A stretch of 64,000 bases of DNA from Sporosarcina globispora (GCF_001274725.1 NZ_LGUF01000007.1:3384327-3448326), one strand, 5' to 3'; positions 1 to 8,085 are shown, numbered from the stretch's first letter. Numbers and translations are program-made. Notes: generated by a model from the sequence alone, not told the origin.

Positions 1-7
1 TTTCTAG

Positions 8-35
8 GACGGGGCAGCTGCTCCGTCTATTTTTA
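8..35 (+). terminator. Rho-independent terminator of an upstream gene
   Basis: A GC-rich hairpin (arms GACGG and CCGTC around a GCAGCTGC centre, 8-27) is followed by TATTTTT. It lies just before the ardC-like gene and probably ends a transcript entering from the left edge. Confidence 0.7.
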
Positions 36-54
36 ATTAAGGAGAGATGTAAAA

Positions 55-933
55 ATGGATGCTCAGCAAATCGTAACAAACCGTTTAATCGAGAAACTGG
101 AAGAAGGGGTCGTCCCTTGGAGAATGCCCTGGAATGGAACAGGTGTCGCAAGAAGATGGGTTGTAGATAAACCTTACAGAGGTCTTAACGCTATGATACT
201 TCCACCCGGGGAATATGCAAGTTTGAAACAGATTAAGGAAGCGGGGGGAAGAGTAAAGAAGGAAGAACTTAAAAATTGGTACATGAGTGTGTACTGGCAT
301 TGGTTTAAAGTAAAGGTTGGCGATGCAGGGGTGGAAGATGGTTCGGATGATGAAGCAAATTACAAAAAAATGGCTAAGCCATATTATTACAGGGTATATG
401 AGATTAATAAGCAGTGCGAAGGTCTTGCAAGCAAAGTAGATCAAACAGAGAAGCTTGACTTCAATCCTGTGGAAGAGGCAGAAAAGCTGCTTGCCGCATA
501 CAAGGATAAACCCCGTATCCAGTATGGCCCTGGGGGAGCTTACTACATGGCAATCTTTGATTTTATCAATATGCCAAAAAAGGAAGACTTTCATTCAGTA
601 GAAGAGTTTTATTCTACGATTTTTCATGAGCTGGTACACAGTACTGGTTCCATTTCAAGGCTAAAACGTGAAGGGGTAGTAGACCCAACCAAGTTTGGCA
701 GTGAGAAATATGCGAAGGAGGAGCTGGTAGCGGAGATGGGTGCTTCCATGATCTGTGTGATGGCGGGACTTGATACGACCGATCTCCAGGAAAACAGCGC
801 AAGCTATATCAATGGATGGCTGCAGAAGTTAAAGGGGGATAAGAAATTTATCTTTTCGGCCGCTTCACAGGCTCAAGCAGCTGTAGACTATATGACTGGC
901 GTATCACATGAGGAAGAGCCAGTGCCTGCTTAA
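55..933 (+). CDS. ArdC-type antirestriction protein (ssDNA-binding domain plus zincin peptidase)
   Basis: The 292-residue protein has the two-part layout of the ArdC family. An N-terminal domain (about 5-125, with VVPWRMPWNG near the start) is the type that binds single-stranded DNA. A C-terminal metallopeptidase-like domain carries HELVH at 191-195, and acidic residues near 222-227 (EELVAE) could give the third zinc ligand. In this family such proteins travel on conjugative plasmids and integrative elements and protect incoming DNA from host restriction. A clear ribosome site (AAGGAGAG, 39-46) supports the start. Its presence marks the left part of the window as mobile-element DNA. The family assignment is firm; activity is inferred. 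Confidence 0.85.
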   Translation: MDAQQIVTNRLIEKLEEGVVPWRMPWNGTGVARRWVVDKPYRGLNAMILPPGEYASLKQIKEAGGRVKKEELKNWYMSVYWHWFKVKVGDAGVEDGSDDEANYKKMAKPYYYRVYEINKQCEGLASKVDQTEKLDFNPVEEAEKLLAAYKDKPRIQYGPGGAYYMAIFDFINMPKKEDFHSVEEFYSTIFHELVHSTGSISRLKREGVVDPTKFGSEKYAKEELVAEMGASMICVMAGLDTTDLQENSASYINGWLQKLKGDKKFIFSAASQAQAAVDYMTGVSHEEEPVPA

Positions 934-982
934 TTCACCAGCTTTTACACATTTTAATTTAATGATCAGGGAGGAAGTTTTA

Positions 983-1423
983 GTGTTTAAATTAGATTTA
1001 TTTTTGAAGGAAGCAAAAAATGAAGGCCTGGTAATTAAGCGAGCAGTAACAGAGGGGCCAGGCGAATTTTTATATATAGATTTTGACCATCCGCATGTAC
1101 GATACATCAAGGTGCACCCCGAAACAAAAGAAGGAGACACCATAAACGTTTACTGCGGAAAAAGTGAAGTACGCTCTCACACCTTCAAAAATTATATGTA
1201 TTTGGCAGAGACTCTTCATAAAGCTATGATTGTACAGGTGCATATAAGAGGTAACTATAAAAAGGATGAGGAGCCCACATTCTATTATTCTAATGATATT
1301 ACAGAAGAACAAAAGCACAACATTTCCAAAGAGGAAGTATTGGTTCTAGCAAGAAGGGATTTCAAGAATGGGCTGCTAATCTCTTATCCGAGCGGAGAAT
1401 TGAGCCTGGATGAATTTATCTAA
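983..1423 (+). CDS. Hypothetical protein of the accessory region
   Basis: I do not recognise this 146-residue protein. It is soluble, charged and begins MFKLDLFLKEAKNEG. The start is GTG at 983, because AGGGAGGAAG lies at the right distance upstream (968-977); the longer reading frame from 908 overlaps ardC and has no ribosome site. It sits 49 bases after ardC and is probably cotranscribed with it. No signal peptide, membrane segment or catalytic motif is evident. Confidence 0.65.
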   Translation: MFKLDLFLKEAKNEGLVIKRAVTEGPGEFLYIDFDHPHVRYIKVHPETKEGDTINVYCGKSEVRSHTFKNYMYLAETLHKAMIVQVHIRGNYKKDEEPTFYYSNDITEEQKHNISKEEVLVLARRDFKNGLLISYPSGELSLDEFI

Positions 1424-1518
1424 ATGCTTACACAAATGAAAGCCTTTTAGCTTTACGGTCATTCAATCAATCTATACAATGAATAGAAGCGCGATTAGCG
1501 TATTTCGGGAGTGAGTTT

Positions 1519-2259
1519 ATGTCAAAGGAAGTTTACATCAGACTGCGAGATGGTGAGAAGGAATCTGAAATGAAAATGGATTCAGTCAATACAGAACATC
1601 AGCTGGCTCTAATGGACGGTGTATTTAAATTCTTTAACCTAGATGTCGATTTTAAGGAACTGGCTGATATCTATCATCGCAGCGGAAAAGCATACAAAGA
1701 ATTCTATGAAAATATGGATTCTGAAACTGATTATCATAAAGAAATAGAAAAAGAACCGAGAAGGGCAGTTGCCAAAGCCGCTTCCAGCATTACGAAGGAA
1801 CAAATCGTGGCCGCCTATCAAGAGGCTGAGAAGGAAACAGCAAACCACGAGGAACAGGAGAACGAGCAGGAACCAGAAGCGAAAGAAGAGGTTGAACTGG
1901 TAAATGGCTATCATCCAGCTTACGATCCTAAGAATACGCACTATTTTGAAACAGGGATAAAATATGACAGCTTTAATAAGCCGCTGTATAAATGCCGGTA
2001 CAGTTGCCCGTGCTGCCACGACGAATCAAATCATTATATAAAAACGGGGACACAACACGTTAGATGCTGGAAGTGTCAAAGAATGCTAAAGGTAAATCCA
2101 GCAACCGTGCATGGCGAGCCGGATAAATCAAAGAATCCAGAAATGTACCGTGATCAATTTGGCAACTTTTATATTGCAGGAGCTTTTGTTCCTGATGTGA
2201 AAACACTTGCGGAAGCTGAAATGGAACAGGAAAGCAAAGATGATTCAGCAATAAAGTAG
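1519..2259 (+). CDS. Accessory-region protein with C-terminal zinc ribbon
   Basis: The 246-residue protein has an N-terminal half that looks helical, a very acidic linker (about 105-127, rich in Glu) and a C-terminal Cys cluster: CPCC near 163-166 and CxxC at 183-186, fitting a zinc ribbon. A ribosome site (GGGAGTGAG) precedes ATG 1519. I do not recognise a named family. The layout of acidic linker plus zinc ribbon suits a nucleic-acid-associated protein of a mobile element, but no function is claimed. The next gene begins 16 bases later, suggesting one operon. Confidence 0.7.
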   Translation: MSKEVYIRLRDGEKESEMKMDSVNTEHQLALMDGVFKFFNLDVDFKELADIYHRSGKAYKEFYENMDSETDYHKEIEKEPRRAVAKAASSITKEQIVAAYQEAEKETANHEEQENEQEPEAKEEVELVNGYHPAYDPKNTHYFETGIKYDSFNKPLYKCRYSCPCCHDESNHYIKTGTQHVRCWKCQRMLKVNPATVHGEPDKSKNPEMYRDQFGNFYIAGAFVPDVKTLAEAEMEQESKDDSAIK

Positions 2260-2275
2260 TAGGGGTGACAGGTTC

Positions 2276-2856
2276 ATGACAACGATGATTGCTAAAGAAG
2301 ATATCGCTCCCGATTACAAATCGCTGCAGGCGGAGTGGAAGGAAAAGGACAGGGAGCTACTGCTTGTCGGAAGGCAAACGCGCTGGCTTTATTGGCCAAA
2401 ACTGAATATGTGCAGATTCGCAAATACATACCTAAACATCATTCGAAGATCTGCTTCTTTCATTATTTAAAAATGAAGAAGTGTGCCTTGAACACTCATT
2501 TATTCTTAGAGAAGAATGAAAAGACATTGGCCAAGTGCCGAAAATGCAATAAGCTCAAAGAAATTGAGCACTACTTTAGCTTGTATTCCATTGCTATTCT
2601 GGATGAAAAGGTTGATGTAGAAGGGAGAAAACCTCTCTTTATTTTATATTCACCATACCCAATATTAAAAGACCGTTTGCCTGATCTTGAGAAGCTGGGG
2701 GATGTCAAAAAGTATAATGGCCATGAGCTTGCTACGATAGGGAAAGGGAAGAGAGCTCATGACAGCATGCTATCGGCATTTAACAAAGAAACGGCGCTGC
2801 GTTATTATTTAAAAAACTTTGATCAATTAAACCAATATTTAAGCGAGAGGGATTGA
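2276..2856 (+). pseudogene. Frameshifted gene, CxxC-containing hypothetical protein
   Basis: The frame opened at ATG 2276 has a good ribosome site (AGGGGTG) and reads well to about 2365, then loses sense and stops at 2470. A second frame from about 2365 to 2856 carries the rest, including CALNT...CRKC. The second frame has only a weak internal GTG start (2335). Total length 581 bases is one short of a multiple of three, so restoring one base would give a single protein of about 193 residues. It could be a natural mutation, a sequencing error or, less likely, programmed frameshifting. Confidence 0.6.
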
Positions 2857-2867
2857 TGTCCCTCTCG
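2844..2867 (+). terminator. Hairpin at the 3' end of the frameshifted gene
   Basis: A perfect 8-bp stem (CGAGAGGG / CCCTCTCG) spans the stop codon. There is no U-tract directly after it, so it may be a weak terminator or an mRNA-stabilising stem. A second small dyad (CTTCAAC / GTTGAAG, 2876-2903) follows. Confidence 0.4.
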
Positions 2868-2977
2868 ACACCTTTCTTCAACAATAAACGATTTTGGTTG
2901 AAGGAGTTTTGTTTATTTACATATTAATATGGGTACTGTACTTTGTTGCATTTTTTTAGGTAATTGAGGTGGAGTGC

Positions 2978-3136
2978 TTGATTAAAGAGGAAGAACAGCT
3001 TTTATTCGAAAGGGAAATTAGCCGGCATATAGATGACTTGAATCGCTGGACGGACCCTTCTTTAAAAGAAATCATCCGACAAGAAGTGTTATTTTTATGT
3101 TCGATAATGGCAAAAACTATAGAATTGAAAAAGTGA
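2978..3136 (+). CDS. Small acidic hypothetical protein (52 aa)
   Basis: A short frame begins at TTG 2978 with GAGGTGGA just upstream (2966-2973) and encodes 52 residues (starts MIKEEEQLLFER, ends IELKK). It is predicted to be all-helical and charged. The ribosome site and the typical small-protein composition support it; I do not recognise the family. Confidence 0.5.
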   Translation: MIKEEEQLLFEREISRHIDDLNRWTDPSLKEIIRQEVLFLCSIMAKTIELKK

Positions 3137-3285
3137 TGGTGTAATAAGATGCACCTAAATTGAAACTTAGAGAACTAGGTAGATATTGCAAAGATGAAGA
3201 CGGTAAAAATATCCGAAAAATTTCATTTTACACCAATTATTCCATATTGTATAATTAGGATAGCTACATTTAAGCAACTAAGAGT

Positions 3286-3328
3286 AACCTACACAAGCTT
3301 GGTCGACAGGGTAGGTTTCTTTTTTTTT
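3286..3328 (+). terminator. Rho-independent terminator
   Basis: A 7-bp stem AACCTAC / GTAGGTT is followed by TCTTTTTTTT. It separates the small accessory genes from the lipase module. The rest of 3137-3395 shows no convincing gene; a weak frame at 3194-3415 crosses this terminator. Confidence 0.8.
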
Positions 3329-3395
3329 GGACTTTTTGTCCACTTACATTTTATGGTAATATTAATAAAGATTCTGAAACTTATGGAGGTCATCC

Positions 3396-4550
3396 ATGCC
3401 GAAGATCGAGGATAAGCTTTATTTGTTTTTGTCGCAGCAAGCCTATTATGTTGACCACGAACGATTGCCTAAATTCATTGAATACAACAACAATCAGCAA
3501 ACCCATAAGTGGGAAGTGGTGAATAAGAAGGATTACGTTACAACTGACTCCACTACTGGGTTTGATTCATTGGTTGTTAAAAAAGATAACCAAATTGTGG
3601 TTTCATTTCGGGGAACCCAGGGCGATGATATGCTGGGAGCGGGAATGGCAGATCTAGAAACTGATGTACAATACATTGTGATGAAAGATAAAGTACATCA
3701 GAAGCAATCTAATCCCAAGGGAGATCGGCTAGATGTTTATTATAGTCCCGACAAAAAAGAATGGTATAAGAAGAACCAGTTCCAGCAAGCAGAAAAATTA
3801 ATCAGTGATATCAAAAAAGACAACCCCTCCGCTCAAATATCCGTCACTGGCCATTCATTGGGAGGAGCACTTGCTCAATATGCAGCCGCAAAATTCAACT
3901 TGGGGGCAGTTACCTATAGTGCGCCAAGCGTCATTGATTTGCTTGATGAACAAACAAAGTCAAGGGCTGTCGCAGGTGATTTTGATTCTTCCATTGTCAA
4001 TTATGTTCACCCAAGGGATTCCATTGGAGCCGGTGGGCTTAAGCCATATGAAAGGCATATTGGTTCCACATATTACATTGGATCGCGATTTAAGTATGAA
4101 AATATGGATAACGAGGGCAGGCCGTTCAAGAGAATGCTAGAGGCAATCGCCAGTTATCATGGGATGGAGAATTATACTTTTGATAGATACGGAAACATCA
4201 ATAACGGAATCTTGTACAATGTGTTAGTTGGGGTTGAAGTTTCCAGGTCTCCACGCTATGTAAGTGCAGAAGCCGGACTGATACACGTTACTCCTTCTCA
4301 CTTGCTTGAGGTTGCCGATAGCGTGGGGATAGTTAGCAAGCGTGTTATGGGTGAGCTGCCTGATGTGAAAAACAAAATCAAAAATAAGCTGATTTATGGT
4401 GGAGAGGGGCCAGAAACAATTGATATTGGCCATGAAGTGTTTAATGATCTAACTAAGATGGAAAACTGGCTCAATGAAGAAACGTCAAAGTTCAATCATT
4501 TTCTAAGATTTGCAGCAAATGAATTTAAAGAGGCGGATAAGCTGGTATGA
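3396..4550 (+). CDS. Class 3 lipase, probable type VII-secreted toxin (TslA-like)
   Basis: The 384-residue protein has an N-terminal alpha/beta-hydrolase fold with GHSLGG (Ser154), Asp208 in HPRDS and His255 in SYHG as a plausible catalytic triad. The C-terminal third (about 275-384) looks helical and ends in EFKEADKLV, resembling the tail of WXG100/LXG-type secretion domains. It lacks a signal peptide. The arrangement lipase, then small helical protein, then lipoprotein matches the TslA-TlaA-TilA type VII secretion toxin module known from Staphylococcus aureus, where the lipase lies N-terminal and the targeting helices C-terminal. RBS GGAGG precedes ATG 3396. The lipase call is firm; the secretion route is inferred from domain order and neighbours. 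Confidence 0.8.
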   Translation: MPKIEDKLYLFLSQQAYYVDHERLPKFIEYNNNQQTHKWEVVNKKDYVTTDSTTGFDSLVVKKDNQIVVSFRGTQGDDMLGAGMADLETDVQYIVMKDKVHQKQSNPKGDRLDVYYSPDKKEWYKKNQFQQAEKLISDIKKDNPSAQISVTGHSLGGALAQYAAAKFNLGAVTYSAPSVIDLLDEQTKSRAVAGDFDSSIVNYVHPRDSIGAGGLKPYERHIGSTYYIGSRFKYENMDNEGRPFKRMLEAIASYHGMENYTFDRYGNINNGILYNVLVGVEVSRSPRYVSAEAGLIHVTPSHLLEVADSVGIVSKRVMGELPDVKNKIKNKLIYGGEGPETIDIGHEVFNDLTKMENWLNEETSKFNHFLRFAANEFKEADKLV

Positions 4551-4858
4551 TGGATGATAAAAAGATATCTCAATACCTAAATGATATTCAAAATCTCAGC
4601 GCTGCTGAAAGTGAGCTTGATACTTTTATAGGTAGCCTTAGAGAAGCTCAACTTAAATATAGGGATAGCATTGAGCAGCTTTATAGCTGGAAGGCAGGAG
4701 AAGCTAAAGAACGGGCAAGCCAATGGTCGGCGGATTTCTTCTTGGAGCTCTCTAAAAAGATTCATCGTTTGGAAGACAAACGGTATGATATAATCCAGAC
4801 AAGAAAGAGGCTGGATTCGCTCATGCGGGCTGAGATTAATTCCGGTCCGAAGTGGTAG
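4547..4858 (+). CDS. Small helical partner protein (type VII / LXG-accessory-like)
   Basis: This 103-residue protein is predicted to be almost entirely helical with heptad-like spacing and contains YSWKAGEAKERA, a W-x-G-like turn similar to WXG100 and LXG-associated small proteins. It overlaps the lipase stop codon by four bases, so the two are translationally coupled. By analogy with TlaA/Lap proteins it would bind the helical C-terminus of the lipase as a targeting partner. No enzymatic motif is visible. Confidence 0.65.
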   Translation: MMDDKKISQYLNDIQNLSAAESELDTFIGSLREAQLKYRDSIEQLYSWKAGEAKERASQWSADFFLELSKKIHRLEDKRYDIIQTRKRLDSLMRAEINSGPKW

Positions 4859-4869
4859 GAGGGATGGAG

Positions 4870-5172
4870 ATGTTAAAGAGAATCCTGTTATTGATTATGG
4901 CAGCATTAATTTTACAGGGGTGCAATGATATGTCTAAGGAAGAAAAAGAAGAGATTGTAAAGAAGTCTACAGAATCTGCAGTACAGTATTTTAAAGAGCA
5001 AAAAGGGTGGGACGTCGTAATCAACGAGCATGAGTTTACAGACCGTACAGATGGCACCGAAATATTTCTTTTTGGCTATGAAAAGGGAAATAAGGACAAT
5101 AGGATCCATGCGATGGTCAATTTTGCTGAAGGAAAATATGAAGTTTCGTTAATTGGGTTTGATGAAGACTAG
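4870..5172 (+). CDS. Lipoprotein, probable immunity protein for the lipase (TilA-like role)
   Basis: The 100-residue product begins MLKRILLLIMAALILQGC, a lipoprotein signal with the acylated Cys at position 18. ATG 4870 is chosen because GGAGG (4857-4861) is properly spaced; earlier starts at 4852 and 4864 are too close. The mature part is a small alpha/beta domain that could be cystatin-like. It would sit on the outer face of the membrane, where a secreted lipase would attack, so immunity is the likely role. It is the last gene of the three-gene unit. Confidence 0.65.
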   Translation: MLKRILLLIMAALILQGCNDMSKEEKEEIVKKSTESAVQYFKEQKGWDVVINEHEFTDRTDGTEIFLFGYEKGNKDNRIHAMVNFAEGKYEVSLIGFDED

Positions 5173-5175
5173 TAG

Positions 5176-5215
5176 GCTCTTTCAATTAAAATAAATTTTG
5201 ATTGAAAGACAGAGC
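5176..5215 (+). terminator. Long AT-rich hairpin after the lipase module
   Basis: Arms CTTTCAATTAAAA and TTTTGATTGAAAG pair over 13 bp with one G-U, with outer GCTCT/AGAGC. There is no clear U-tract, so termination is uncertain. Related dyads with CTTTCAA cores occur at 5693-5722 and, more weakly, 2876-2903. Confidence 0.45.
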
Positions 5216-5317
5216 ATACGTTCTTGTTTTGATCAACTATGGATAGGTGTATAGAATGGCAGTTTCCAAACGAGAATTAGGATTATATAGAGAGACAATC
5301 AACTGGAGGATAAATTT

Positions 5318-5653
5318 ATGGCCCAAAACAATCTGCCTTTAACTAAAGAAGAAGTTCAGAAATATCCTGATATTGCTAATCACATGGATGCAGCTACATA
5401 CTTAAAAGAAATATATGGTGAAGATTTTGTAGTATTCCGCGAACCATTTACTCAAGAAAAACGTCTTGTATATTCATATTTGTTAATATTGGATCGAGAT
5501 AAATACAAACAGCTTCAAGAATATTCTCGTAAGCATGGCGGTACATCTATAGTTAAACCTTCACCAGAAACAAAAGGACTAACTAGCTCCAATCAAACTA
5601 TCTATATATATGACGATGGTGAAATTCTTCCGGTATCAGGATCAGCGTACTAG
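5318..5653 (+). CDS. Hypothetical protein (111 aa)
   Basis: I do not recognise this soluble 111-residue protein (MAQNNLPLTKEEVQKY...). RBS GGAGG lies upstream of ATG 5318 and a good terminator follows at once, so it is a monocistronic gene. It lies just downstream of the lipase/immunity module, where orphan immunity genes often accumulate, but the sequence itself gives no support for that role. Confidence 0.6.
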   Translation: MAQNNLPLTKEEVQKYPDIANHMDAATYLKEIYGEDFVVFREPFTQEKRLVYSYLLILDRDKYKQLQEYSRKHGGTSIVKPSPETKGLTSSNQTIYIYDDGEILPVSGSAY

Positions 5654-5682
5654 AACCCAGTTTTATCTGGTGTTCTTTTTTT
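5653..5682 (+). terminator. Rho-independent terminator
   Basis: GAACcCAG pairs with CTGgtGTTC, followed by seven T. It overlaps the stop codon region of the 5318 gene. Confidence 0.75.
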
Positions 5683-5891
5683 ATGTGTATGTCTTTCAAC
5701 TAAATTAGTATTATGTTGAAAGAGTGATTGCTTGGTATTTTTGGAGTTTATACTCACCTCTTTTATTTATTTTTGCGTATGACCTCCATAGCAACACTCC
5801 AAAATAATTCAAAAGCCCGATGTATTACAAATGTTTCCATTATATACTTTTATTTGTGTTAAACTTTTCCAAATACAAGGAGGTTATTTTG

Positions 5892-6308
5892 TTGAAAAAA
5901 TTATTTTCTGTTCTTTGCATTATGGTGATAAGTTTAATTGGTGTATTTTCTTTTGGAGAAAACAAAGCAAGTGCAGACTATAGTACAGGTTACCAGTATT
6001 TCGCTACAGAAGATAAATTATGGGACGGAAGAATTACGACAAGTTCGTCAGATAGAAATGTAAGAGTATATGTACGTTATTTGTGGAAAACGGATGGATA
6101 CGGTGCTACTCGTGCTTTACCAGGCGATTTATTATTCCGTTTATGTAATGAAGCTACTGGCGCTTGTACAGCTTATAAGGATATCGATGATTACGGAGTT
6201 GATTATGCAACCTTTTATGGAATGAAAGTAGGAACATTTAAACTTGATATTAAAGACATAGATTCAGACGTATATATTTATGGTGAGAGAAACATTAAGG
6301 TTTATTAA
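5892..6308 (+). CDS. Secreted hypothetical protein with Sec signal peptide
   Basis: AAGGAGG (5877-5883) directs a TTG start at 5892 (or 5889). The 138-residue product begins MKKLFSVLCIMVISLIGVF and has an ASA cleavage site near residue 27, leaving a mature domain of about 110 residues rich in Tyr, Asp and beta-strand-like patterns, with two Cys (in RLCNEATGAC) that may form a disulfide. I do not recognise the family. The longer frame from 5820 adds an implausible extra hydrophobic segment and has no ribosome site. Confidence 0.65.
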   Translation: MKKLFSVLCIMVISLIGVFSFGENKASADYSTGYQYFATEDKLWDGRITTSSSDRNVRVYVRYLWKTDGYGATRALPGDLLFRLCNEATGACTAYKDIDDYGVDYATFYGMKVGTFKLDIKDIDSDVYIYGERNIKVY

Positions 6309-6332
6309 TCTATTAAGTGTCTTTTTTTATTG

Positions 6333-6398
6333 CCCCATCAAGTACCGTTTGGGGAGGTATATGTAGCTGAAGCTAAAGAGGTTGGACTTGTTGAATAA
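6333..6398 (+). pseudogene. Remnant 3' end of a small gene paralogous to the 6487 zinc-ribbon frame
   Basis: The frame ending at TAA 6396-6398 reads VYVAEAKEVGLVE at its end. The same tail, VYYNEAKAAGLVE, occurs in frame downstream of the 6487 gene's stop. Nothing upstream of 6333 looks coding in this frame, so it is a truncated copy. Confidence 0.45.
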
Positions 6399-6486
6399 CT
6401 GAGCCCTGTTTTTTAACTGAATTGGACTCCAGGATGCCTTTTTCTGTTATTATACATAAGTCAATAAATTTCAGAAGGTGAACAAA

Positions 6487-6657
6487 ATGACTGACCAACC
6501 AGAATATGATTTCGACAAAGTTTATGACTACCAAGACTTCCCTGATAAAGCGAGCGGCCGTTGCGATAATTGCGGAAAAGCCCACTTTAAAAGCTCAGTC
6601 AAAGACTATGTATTCATTAGAGAATGCAGCAACTGTGGTCTTAAAAAGAGTATTTAG
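6487..6657 (+). CDS. Small zinc-ribbon protein, probably truncated by an in-frame stop
   Basis: ATG 6487 has AAGGTGA upstream. The 56-residue product carries CDNCG and CSNCG, a classic paired-CxxC zinc ribbon. TAG at 6655-6657 ends it, but the frame stays open afterwards to TGA 6706-6708 and encodes a tail (VYYNEAKAAGLVE) matching that of the upstream remnant. The TAG is therefore likely a premature stop in an originally 72-residue protein. Confidence 0.55.
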   Translation: MTDQPEYDFDKVYDYQDFPDKASGRCDNCGKAHFKSSVKDYVFIRECSNCGLKKSI

Positions 6658-6774
6658 ATATGTGATGTATATTATAATGAAGCAAAGGCAGCCGGTCTTG
6701 TTGAATGATGTGATTAGGTAAATTCTTTTGGGGTAATGATAAGTAACTAATCTTATCCTAAAGAGGTGCTTGCT

Positions 6775-7023
6775 ATGAATGACATTAATATTAAGAATGC
6801 CATTGTCTTGGACAACGAAACAGTTAGCGATATACTGGATTCTTATTATCAGAATGCTTTTGACTGTGCAGCTGAACAGGATATAGCGGGTTTTTTCTAT
6901 TACTTCGGGATTGTCCGTTCACTCCTGGAAATGAGCGGAAAAAATTATAGGGAAGATTCTAATCATGTGGCATTAAAGCGAATTGGATCTCGAGTTTTCA
7001 ATCTTGACCTTTCTAATATCTAA
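6775..7023 (+). CDS. Hypothetical small protein (82 aa)
   Basis: AAGAGGTG (6761-6768) places the start at ATG 6775. The acidic, mostly helical protein (MNDINIKNAIVLDNETVSD...) is not recognised. A strong terminator follows directly. It resembles the small cargo proteins of mobile elements only in size and composition. Confidence 0.6.
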   Translation: MNDINIKNAIVLDNETVSDILDSYYQNAFDCAAEQDIAGFFYYFGIVRSLLEMSGKNYREDSNHVALKRIGSRVFNLDLSNI

Positions 7024-7030
7024 CATGTGA

Positions 7031-7066
7031 AAACGGCCCCTATCCTGTGGGCCGTTTCTCTATTTT
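7031..7066 (+). terminator. Rho-independent terminator
   Basis: A 9-bp stem AAACGGCCC / GGGCCGTTT with a 9-base loop is followed by CTCTATTTT. Confidence 0.8.
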
Positions 7067-7631
7067 AATGTGTGAGCAAATCCGACCCACACGTTTCTTT
7101 CGAGACTTGATGGAGCAAATCAAACTCTTTTAAATTTTTCTCCCATTGATGATAATGCTTGGAGCACAGGCCCCGGGCATCCTGCCGGTTATTACAATTC
7201 TTAACACCACAAAGCTTAATAACCTTTGGAATATGAGGAGATCCTTTGGTCCTGTAATTAGAATAATGGTAATCACAATACCCATTTGCTTTATGAGGTC
7301 TATCACAGTTAACAGCCAAACAGCTTTTAATGCTTTCCCTTTCGATACCATTGATGCCTAATGTGCCATTTCTTCTTAACCTGGCATAGTGCTTATCGCA
7401 TAAGCCTTTGCTTTTGATGGGGTTATTGCACCCATCAACAGAGCACTCTCCATCTCTGGGCATTTGACTCCATTTTTTGGGCTTTGTGTTGTTCCCATTT
7501 TTTTTTCGCTTGTCTTTGTTTTTGTCAATAAAGAGTGGGTCGTTGTATTTTCTAAAGCTATTGTAATGGCGCTTACAGTATCCACGTGCCTCATGCTTTG
7601 CATTACATCCTTTAATGCTGCAAGTCTTCAT
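7065..7631 (-). CDS. Four-repeat zinc-knuckle protein
   Basis: The 188-residue protein is built from four copies of a motif C-x4-C-x7-8-G-(Y/L)-C-x2-HY: at about residues 4-23, 63-82, 104-123 and 141-160. Each Cys3His set could bind one zinc ion. Basic linkers join the knuckles (KDKRKK in the first). Such motifs are seen in phage and mobile-element proteins, sometimes beside HNH nuclease domains, but no nuclease domain is present here. DNA binding is a reasonable guess. It is on the opposite strand to its left neighbours and ends within the 7031-7066 terminator. Confidence 0.7.
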   Translation of the reverse strand: MKTCSIKGCNAKHEARGYCKRHYNSFRKYNDPLFIDKNKDKRKKNGNNTKPKKWSQMPRDGECSVDGCNNPIKSKGLCDKHYARLRRNGTLGINGIERESIKSCLAVNCDRPHKANGYCDYHYSNYRTKGSPHIPKVIKLCGVKNCNNRQDARGLCSKHYHQWEKNLKEFDLLHQVSKETCGSDLLTH

Positions 7632-7647
7632 ATCTTCACACTCTCTC

Positions 7648-8047
7648 TCAGTTGTCTAACTTTTTTGGTTTCCCCTCTTCCATGTTTATTCCTACAAGCT
7701 TACTTAAACGACTATAGTTAAATTGAGGAAGGCTTTTGGTTTTCCACCCGCTTGTCTCAAGGGTAATTCCAAAAAGCATTTTTTCTCTATCCCAGGCTAT
7801 GACACCTAATTCTTCAAGCTTGTTAAGCTCCCCGTTTATTTTAAGGACCGACACCGCATTGCTCAAAATCTTTTAATCGAGGGACATGAACGATTATTTT
7901 TCCTGTCAATATAGAAAGTGACAGTAAAAACGCCATTATGTTGGCTTGCCTCTTTGTAAAATCCTTAGCACAAAGAAATGTTAGCCACTGTATGACTAGT
8001 TCTCTCTTATCCATGTCTTTATCATAGATGACATTTTTTTCTTCCAA
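7648..8047 (-). pseudogene. Frameshifted winged-helix-like gene, possibly element replication or control
   Basis: Two overlapping minus-strand frames make one sensible protein. The first (8047 down to 7841, TTG start) ends VHVPRLKDFEQCGVGP. The second (through 7866-7648) continues VSVLKINGELNKLEELGVIAWDREK, the pattern of a winged-helix DNA-binding domain. A one-base change near 7850-7860 would join them. The 400-base span is also one base off a multiple of three. Iteron-like repeats lie just upstream at 8086-8276, which would suit a replication or copy-control gene. Family not identified. Confidence 0.5.
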
Positions 8048-8085
8048 TTACTTGACCCCCAAAAAATCTATCTTTTAACTTACTA

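Noticed and set aside
3194..3415. Plus-strand frame of 73 codons before the lipase
   Set aside because: It runs through a clear terminator (3286-3328), has no ribosome site and an unlikely composition.
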